Positions 7,013 through 11,240 of a stretch of 11,240 bases of DNA are shown piece by piece. Below the pieces are notes generated by a model that did no database searches, was not told the DNA's origin, and saw only the letters and a list, made by a program, of their open reading frames with translations. The translations under genes and the position numbers were made by a program. Each line of letters starts with the position of its first letter. Positions within the stretch are counted from its first letter, which is position 1. The DNA is from an uncultured Lachnospiraceae bacterium (GTDB taxonomy: Bacteria > Bacillota > Clostridia > Lachnospirales > Lachnospiraceae): contig CAJUJG010000002.1 of the NCBI GenBank assembly GCA_910586715.1, positions 1 to 11,240 of the forward strand, in the 5' to 3' direction.

Positions 7013-7418
7013 TTACAAAATTCTATGCAGACATCCATTCACCATTTTAATCTTAATAGAACCAAACTCAGAGAAACACGGTATACTCAGGTTTTCAACA
7101 TATACCCTTGCTATATTCTCATCCAACTCTTCTCTGTCCATTCCCCATTCTTCCTCATCATCAGACACAAAAAAGTATGGATAACAACTCTCCAAACTCA
7201 CTTTCCGTGTGAATTAAGTGATACACCACAGCCTGATGCTTTGTTTCAAACTCATGCACCAGTTTTTTGTAATTGTCATCGAGCTCTTTAAATAACACTT
7301 CATCACTGCAGTAAATCTTTCCCACCTTTTCAAATGCAAAAATGACCGGTACACTAAGTCCCAAGACTTTCATCCTCTTTACCGCCTCCGTAACTTTCTG
7401 TTCCCTTGTTACTTTCAT
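7013..7418 (-). pseudogene. Small conserved mobile-element protein, broken by a frameshift
   Basis: Two overlapping frames make one protein. The first (7418-7161, 85 residues) starts with a good site GGAGGA at 7425-7430 and reads MKVTREQKVTEAVKRMKVLG to FGELLSILFCV-stop. The second covers 7013-7201, with only a GTG at its apparent start, and continues VSDDEEEWGMDREELDENIA to CSEFGSIKIK-like sequence. Removing one base from the six-base run at 7169-7174 joins them as LLSILF-VSDDEEEW, giving about 134 residues. The joined product matches, from memory, a small family of unknown function common near xis/int in clostridial mobile elements, with blocks VVYHxI, EFGELL, VSxxxEEW and CSEFGSI. It has no signal peptide or catalytic motif. 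It could be a true pseudogene, a sequencing error in a homopolymer, or slippage-controlled expression. Confidence 0.8.
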
Positions 7419-7450
7419 ACATTTTCCTCCGATTTCTAAATTTATTCACG

Positions 7451-7484
7451 CAAAAAACGGTCTTATCATTGATAATAAGACCGT
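7451..7484 (-). terminator. Rho-independent terminator after the lipoprotein gene
   Basis: Arms ACGGTCTTAT (7457-7466) and ATAAGACCGT (7475-7484) form a perfect 10-bp stem. Read on the minus strand it is followed by TTTTTT (complement of 7452-7457) and lies 21 nt after the stop at 7505. It separates the lipoprotein/methyltransferase transcript from the broken gene and xis-int. Confidence 0.88.
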
Positions 7485-7504
7485 CCAAATGCCGCTTGTT
7501 ACAT

Positions 7505-8500
7505 TTAAATCGACATATAATTCCGCAATATTGTCTTAACTGTTATTAACGGTTTTTCCTTTTGCACACATAAACTCCAGTCATTCTCCAAATTAAGCAT
7601 ATTATACATGGTAGCAACCCGTTCGGAATTGCTTTCAAAACCGTCCAATATAAATGAGGAACTTACTGCAAAACCATAAATATCCTGCCACCCCTCTATC
7701 TTATTGAGATAACAGTAATCCCTGCTCTCCATGCATTCCACGAAACTGTCTGCACTAATGTAAATCCTATATCCGTCATCTGTATGCAACAGCAAATCGC
7801 TCCCCACCTTGTTTACGCTTTCAATCCCGCATATAAAAACAATGTATACACCTTTATCGCTTTCGATATTTGTCATATTTACCAAATTCTTATTTGTCGT
7901 AGACACATAACACTTTTTATCCTCAACCGTAAAACAAATTACTGCATCTTTCCGGTCACACCTGCTTCCCTTCGCATCGTACAAAATCTGTCTATGCTCC
8001 TGACTGATTTCTTTATCAACTTCAGAGCCGCATAATGACGTATCCATTAGCTGCTCCAACTGCGCACTGTCACGGAAACCAAGCAGCGCCGCCAATTCAT
8101 CATTACTGCTAAAAACTATTTTCCCACTGCTTTTTGTCCTCTTATCCTTCAACATTCCGTACAGCTCCAATGCATCATAAACACTGACTATATTTCTATC
8201 CTTTGGGTTCAGATAAATAGTATCCGCACCAATTAACCCGTTATTCTTCAACTCTTTTATCAGGTTGAACATATCGCCCTGGATGTTGTTACTGCTCCAA
8301 ACAGTCATATCCTTATCATCCAATATTTCCTGCCCTCTCTGTTCCGCAGACTCTATTTCTATGACATCACCTTCTCTATAAAAATTCCCTCTTCTTACTC
8401 TTGCAGACCGACTCTCCTCAACCTCCGCGTTTATATATGCGCATCCACCTGTCAAAATTATCAAAATGCAGCACAACACCGTAACTTTTGTCAACTTCAT
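7505..8500 (-). CDS. Predicted lipoprotein of unknown function
   Basis: This is a 331-residue protein I do not recognise. The N-terminus MKLTKVTVLCCILIILTGGC has a basic start, a hydrophobic core and a cysteine at residue 20 in a slightly unusual lipobox (LTGGC), so it is probably a membrane-anchored lipoprotein on the outer face of the cell. The rest is soluble, acidic and mixed alpha/beta in character with about nine further cysteines, among them GSRCDRK, FICGIES and CMESRDYCY. It has no transmembrane segment, sortase motif or recognisable enzyme motif. AGGAG (8507-8511) lies 6 nt before the ATG. It follows the methyltransferase gene by 62 bp and probably shares its transcript, with a hairpin in between. 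A terminator follows it. Confidence 0.85.
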   Translation of the reverse strand: MKLTKVTVLCCILIILTGGCAYINAEVEESRSARVRRGNFYREGDVIEIESAEQRGQEILDDKDMTVWSSNNIQGDMFNLIKELKNNGLIGADTIYLNPKDRNIVSVYDALELYGMLKDKRTKSSGKIVFSSNDELAALLGFRDSAQLEQLMDTSLCGSEVDKEISQEHRQILYDAKGSRCDRKDAVICFTVEDKKCYVSTTNKNLVNMTNIESDKGVYIVFICGIESVNKVGSDLLLHTDDGYRIYISADSFVECMESRDYCYLNKIEGWQDIYGFAVSSSFILDGFESNSERVATMYNMLNLENDWSLCVQKEKPLITVKTILRNYMSI

Positions 8501-8513
8501 AATATACTCCTAT

Positions 8514-8551
8514 CACAACAGACGGTTGTGAGTTCATACCCACAACCGTCT
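8514..8551 (-). promoter_or_regulatory. Hairpin with alternative pairing just before the lipoprotein ribosome binding site
   Basis: In the minus-strand RNA, segment 1 AGACGGTTGTG (8551-8541) pairs perfectly over 11 bp with segment 2 CACAACCGTCT (8530-8520). Segment 3, GTTGTG (8519-8514), directly before the AGGAG site, can instead pair with CACAAC of segment 2 over a 5-nt loop. The stem lacks a T run on either side, so it is not a standard terminator. The layout could act as an attenuator or as an RNA processing or stability element. Confidence 0.5.
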
Positions 8552-8562
8552 TAAAAATCCAC

Positions 8563-10152
8563 TTATTCATATTGTTCCAACATAAGAATATCCACATGAG
8601 GGTTATACAGAAAATAATCCGCATTGGCAACCGTTTGGTTATAAGATTCTTCCCCTTCGAAACTGTCTATAACCTGCTGTTCCTCCCTGTTCATCTCCCT
8701 ATAAGCCCTGCGCCCGTATTCCTGCGGAAGCCACTTTCTCTGTCTTGCCGCAAAAATATTGAATTTCTTCAACAATTCAGGATTCGTAAATGTAATATGA
8801 CATGTCCCTTTCTTATAAAAAGTCACGTTAAAATACTTCAACCTGATATTCTTTGTCTGTCCCATCGCCTCAGCCATTCCAAGCTGATAATCCATATCCA
8901 CTTCAGCAGTCATACAGCCGTCCAAATAATTGAATACTTTTTCCATATCCAACAACTCCCTGTATGCCTCACAATTCCTCGGTCGAAACTCTTTATTACT
9001 CCAACTGTACTCAGAAAAAGCCCTGATTGGGAGTATTACTTTTTTATTTATAATCCACGCTTTATTTGTGGACCATCCGTTAAAATAATGTATATTCCTC
9101 TCGCATTCAGGATACCATGAATGCTCCTGCGTCAGTTTTTCAAATAAATGCAGTATACATTCTTCCACTCCCTGTATCATATGCTTACTCATTTCAATCT
9201 GAATTTCTTTTATGTTATACTCTGAAAAATCGTATTTGCATAGTTCATTTACTTTCTGCAGATATGCACTGCACATGGCTGACGTCATTCCTGCCGTAAA
9301 TCTGGAATCCCTAAATAAATGTCCCCAGTATTTACGTCGTACTGCTTTAACAAACTCATTTATGCTGTAATCACTGCTGCCTATACACAATCGTAGTATA
9401 GGGTCATTATACTTAACATCCTTGTCCAAACTATGCAGCATATGCGGCGCCATTGCTTCATACTCATAAATCAGCTTTATTCCGGACTCAACCTCCAAAT
9501 TATACTGTACCACCGCAGCTTTTACTACATCTCCTACAGTCACTGAGGTTTCCTGTACTGTCTGCGCTTCCGTATAATATTTCTCTTTAAGTTTCTTAAA
9601 TATCTCGGACTCCCACTCTTTTTTCGGAATCGAAACCTTAACGACTGCCACTTCCACATCCGTTTCCCGTTCTGCATTACTAAAAGCGCCCTGTATGTAT
9701 TCTATTGAAGCGCCTGCCTCATTTAAATCTCTCACAAGCTGCTTCCTGCTGTTTGTGTACGGATTTTTTATGGTTTCCGCATTTAATATACAGAGAACAC
9801 TGCCACCATATCTCTGCATATCCAACGCCTTCCTTAAATGCTTCTCTCCCTCCGTAAAAGGCGGGTTCATTACTATCATACTGTACTGCTTAAATGTCCG
9901 GTACGTTAAAAAATCATCGTGTACCACTCTGTAATCTTTGCCGATTAAAGTACTCCTGCGTGTCTCATCAATCTCAATGCAGTCAACATCAATATTCCTC
10001 CGATAATGCTTACTGCACTGCTCCATAATGAAATCAACTATGTCACCGTTTCCTGCTTCCGGTTCCAGTACCGTGCTGACTTCATTCCAGTCCACGTCCT
10101 GCATGACCTTTTCCAACAAGCTTCTTGGTGTAGGGTAAAACTGCTTCAACAT
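8563..10152 (-). CDS. Class I N6-adenine-type DNA methyltransferase with DUF4942-like C-terminus
   Basis: This 529-residue protein probably transfers a methyl group from S-adenosylmethionine to adenine in DNA. The catalytic half (about 1-180) has FYPTP (5-9), motif I LEPEAGNGDIV (29-39), an acidic residue in CIEID (E60) for the cofactor ribose, HDDFLTY (78-84) and the motif IV NPPF (96-99) typical of N6-adenine enzymes. The C-terminal half (about 260-480), with FRDSRFTAGMTSA, NGWSTNKAW and a late KYFNVTFYKKGTCHITF stretch, resembles DUF4942, a domain I know from methyltransferases of mobile elements. No restriction nuclease or specificity subunit is next to it, so it looks like an orphan enzyme. 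AGGAGG (10161-10166) lies 8 nt before the ATG. It may modify element DNA against restriction or alter gene expression, which is inference. Confidence 0.88.
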   Translation of the reverse strand: MLKQFYPTPRSLLEKVMQDVDWNEVSTVLEPEAGNGDIVDFIMEQCSKHYRRNIDVDCIEIDETRRSTLIGKDYRVVHDDFLTYRTFKQYSMIVMNPPFTEGEKHLRKALDMQRYGGSVLCILNAETIKNPYTNSRKQLVRDLNEAGASIEYIQGAFSNAERETDVEVAVVKVSIPKKEWESEIFKKLKEKYYTEAQTVQETSVTVGDVVKAAVVQYNLEVESGIKLIYEYEAMAPHMLHSLDKDVKYNDPILRLCIGSSDYSINEFVKAVRRKYWGHLFRDSRFTAGMTSAMCSAYLQKVNELCKYDFSEYNIKEIQIEMSKHMIQGVEECILHLFEKLTQEHSWYPECERNIHYFNGWSTNKAWIINKKVILPIRAFSEYSWSNKEFRPRNCEAYRELLDMEKVFNYLDGCMTAEVDMDYQLGMAEAMGQTKNIRLKYFNVTFYKKGTCHITFTNPELLKKFNIFAARQRKWLPQEYGRRAYREMNREEQQVIDSFEGEESYNQTVANADYFLYNPHVDILMLEQYE

Positions 10153-10160
10153 ACTTATTT

Positions 10161-10191
10161 CCTCCTGTAAAACTGTTTTTACTTGTTACAG
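10161..10191 (-). promoter_or_regulatory. Methyltransferase ribosome binding site with adjoining hairpin
   Basis: The AGGAGG site (10161-10166) directly abuts a 6-bp stem formed by 10167-10172 and 10177-10182 (GTAAAA/TTTTAC, 4-nt loop). A second pairing, TTACAG (10165-10170) with CTGTAA (10186-10191), would take the first two bases of the site. The two pairings exclude each other. Both stems are AT-rich and short, so their effect is uncertain. Confidence 0.35.
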
Positions 10192-10261
10192 CTAAGTATG
10201 CTGAATAGACTGCATTTTCTTATTGCTATGAACAATGTGGTAATGAATAATATCTGACAGC

Positions 10262-11240
10262 TCAACCATCTGTTTTTACTTCCCCGCACCTAGAACATAC
10301 ATCAGTGTCGTCTTTGTGCTCCCACTGATGACCTAACGCAGAATACCTGACAGTTTCCGTATAAGAACAGTCCCTGCATGAGTAAATACTGTATCCGTCT
10401 GTTGTACATCCTTCTTTCACAATCGTTGTAGGATTCTCCAACATAGAATGTTGCGCTATATCAATATCTTCTGTTTCACTTTGTTCACCACATACAGTGC
10501 ACTTATACGCTTTTAAACCTTGTTGTGTACACGTGGCTTCCCTCACTGTAACCCATTCATAATGATGCTCTGCGTTACCAATATCTTCATACAATCGTTT
10601 ACCGCAGTTTGTACAATCCCGATGTCTCAATCCCTTCTCTGTACAATCTGCACTTTTATCCACAACCCACTCTCCATACACATGCCCCAACACCGCTATA
10701 GTCGACTTATCCGTGACTTCTCCACACACCGAACATGTCTTGGTTTTCAATCCCTGCGAAGAACACGTCGCAGCAGTCTTCACTACCCATGCACTATCTT
10801 TATGTCCTAAAGCGCTGACTGTCTGCTTTTCATATTCCCCGCAAACGCTGCATGTCCTGCCTCTCAAACCTTCTTTCTCACACGTAGCCACAGTTATATC
10901 TCTCCACCGGCTCCATGTATGAGTTCCCGACAGTGCTTCTGTTTTTACCTTTTTACACTTACTGCATGTGTATTCATTGACAGCTCCCGCTTTACACGCT
11001 ATTCCACTGCTTGTAAGTGTCCATATATGCCCTTCGTGTTTAATATTCTCATACCTCAATACAGTATCACATATCTCACAATAATACTTCACAATGCCGT
11101 CCACCTCACAGCCTGCCTGCTGTTCAACTGCAGATACCTCTACATGACTCAACAAAGCTGTTTGGTCAGTTTCATACGAATTACCGCACCTTTTACAAAC
11201 AAACTGCGTATATCCTGCAGTTTTACACGTAGCTTCCACA
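10262..11240 (-). CDS. 3' end of a protein of eight C-x9-C-x2-C repeats (5' end outside window)
   Basis: The frame is open to the right edge, so this is the last 325 residues of a larger protein. The visible part is eight units of about 36-42 residues, each with the invariant spacing C-x9-C-x2-C and usually a histidine (often LGH or a near variant) some 10-15 residues later. Examples are CEKEGLRGRTCSVCG, CSSQGLKTKTCSVCG and CTQQGLKAYKCTVCG. The array ends with a half unit CSRCGEVKTDG before the TGA at 10262-10264. Repeats of this kind are common in large secreted or surface proteins of Clostridia, and the spacing suggests a zinc site or paired disulfides in each unit. There is no LPxTG or C-terminal membrane anchor, so any attachment would rely on the missing N-terminal part. 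It lies 109 bp upstream of the methyltransferase gene on the same strand. Function is unknown. Confidence 0.85.
   Translation of the reverse strand, partial: VEATCKTAGYTQFVCKRCGNSYETDQTALLSHVEVSAVEQQAGCEVDGIVKYYCEICDTVLRYENIKHEGHIWTLTSSGIACKAGAVNEYTCSKCKKVKTEALSGTHTWSRWRDITVATCEKEGLRGRTCSVCGEYEKQTVSALGHKDSAWVVKTAATCSSQGLKTKTCSVCGEVTDKSTIAVLGHVYGEWVVDKSADCTEKGLRHRDCTNCGKRLYEDIGNAEHHYEWVTVREATCTQQGLKAYKCTVCGEQSETEDIDIAQHSMLENPTTIVKEGCTTDGYSIYSCRDCSYTETVRYSALGHQWEHKDDTDVCSRCGEVKTDG

Noticed and set aside
8418..8630. 70-codon minus-strand frame bridging the methyltransferase and lipoprotein genes
   Set aside because: It overlaps both better-supported genes, runs through the perfect hairpin at 8520-8551 and has no good ribosome binding site.
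8572..9120. 182-codon plus-strand open frame
   Set aside because: It lies wholly opposite the methyltransferase coding sequence, shows biased composition typical of an antisense shadow, and has no convincing ribosome binding site.

Overview
The window looks like the chromosome of a low-GC Firmicute of the Clostridia, most likely Lachnospiraceae-like. This rests on AT-rich intergenic DNA, strong AGGAGG-type ribosome binding sites, a bacteriohemerythrin/receiver fusion, a Tn916-type xis/int pair and a surface protein built of CxxC repeats. All supported genes lie on the minus strand. The species cannot be fixed from the sequence.

Positions 1-5166 look like ordinary chromosome. From right to left in transcription order there is a three-domain hemerythrin/receiver protein (3683-5035), a 73-residue coiled-coil protein (3374-3595), asparaginyl-tRNA synthetase asnS (1846-3228, with a clear own promoter at 3299-3327) and a secreted 5'-nucleotidase-family enzyme (121-1746) closed by a strong hairpin terminator at 52-90.

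Positions 5167-5479 hold no intact gene. This AT-rich stretch contains an out-of-frame remnant that looks like an integrase tail, short repeats, and probably the attachment site where the mobile element meets the chromosome.

From 5480 to the right edge the content is that of an integrative mobile element. It carries a tyrosine integrase (int), a Tn916-family excisionase (xis), a small conserved gene broken by a one-base change in a T run, a predicted lipoprotein of unknown function, an N6-adenine-type DNA methyltransferase with a long C-terminal region resembling DUF4942 proteins, and the 3' end of a protein made of eight C-x9-C-x2-C repeats. The far end of the element is outside the window, so its size and type (integrative conjugative element, mobilizable island or prophage) cannot be decided here. 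No conjugation or phage structural genes are visible.

The most useful observations are the frameshifted accessory gene at 7013-7418, the possible frameshifted integrase tail, a palindrome between xis and int, RNA hairpins next to the ribosome binding sites of three element genes, and the unusual hemerythrin/central domain/receiver fusion. I see no convincing wholly new system. The best candidate for unexplored function is the group of lipoprotein, orphan methyltransferase and Cys-repeat protein.
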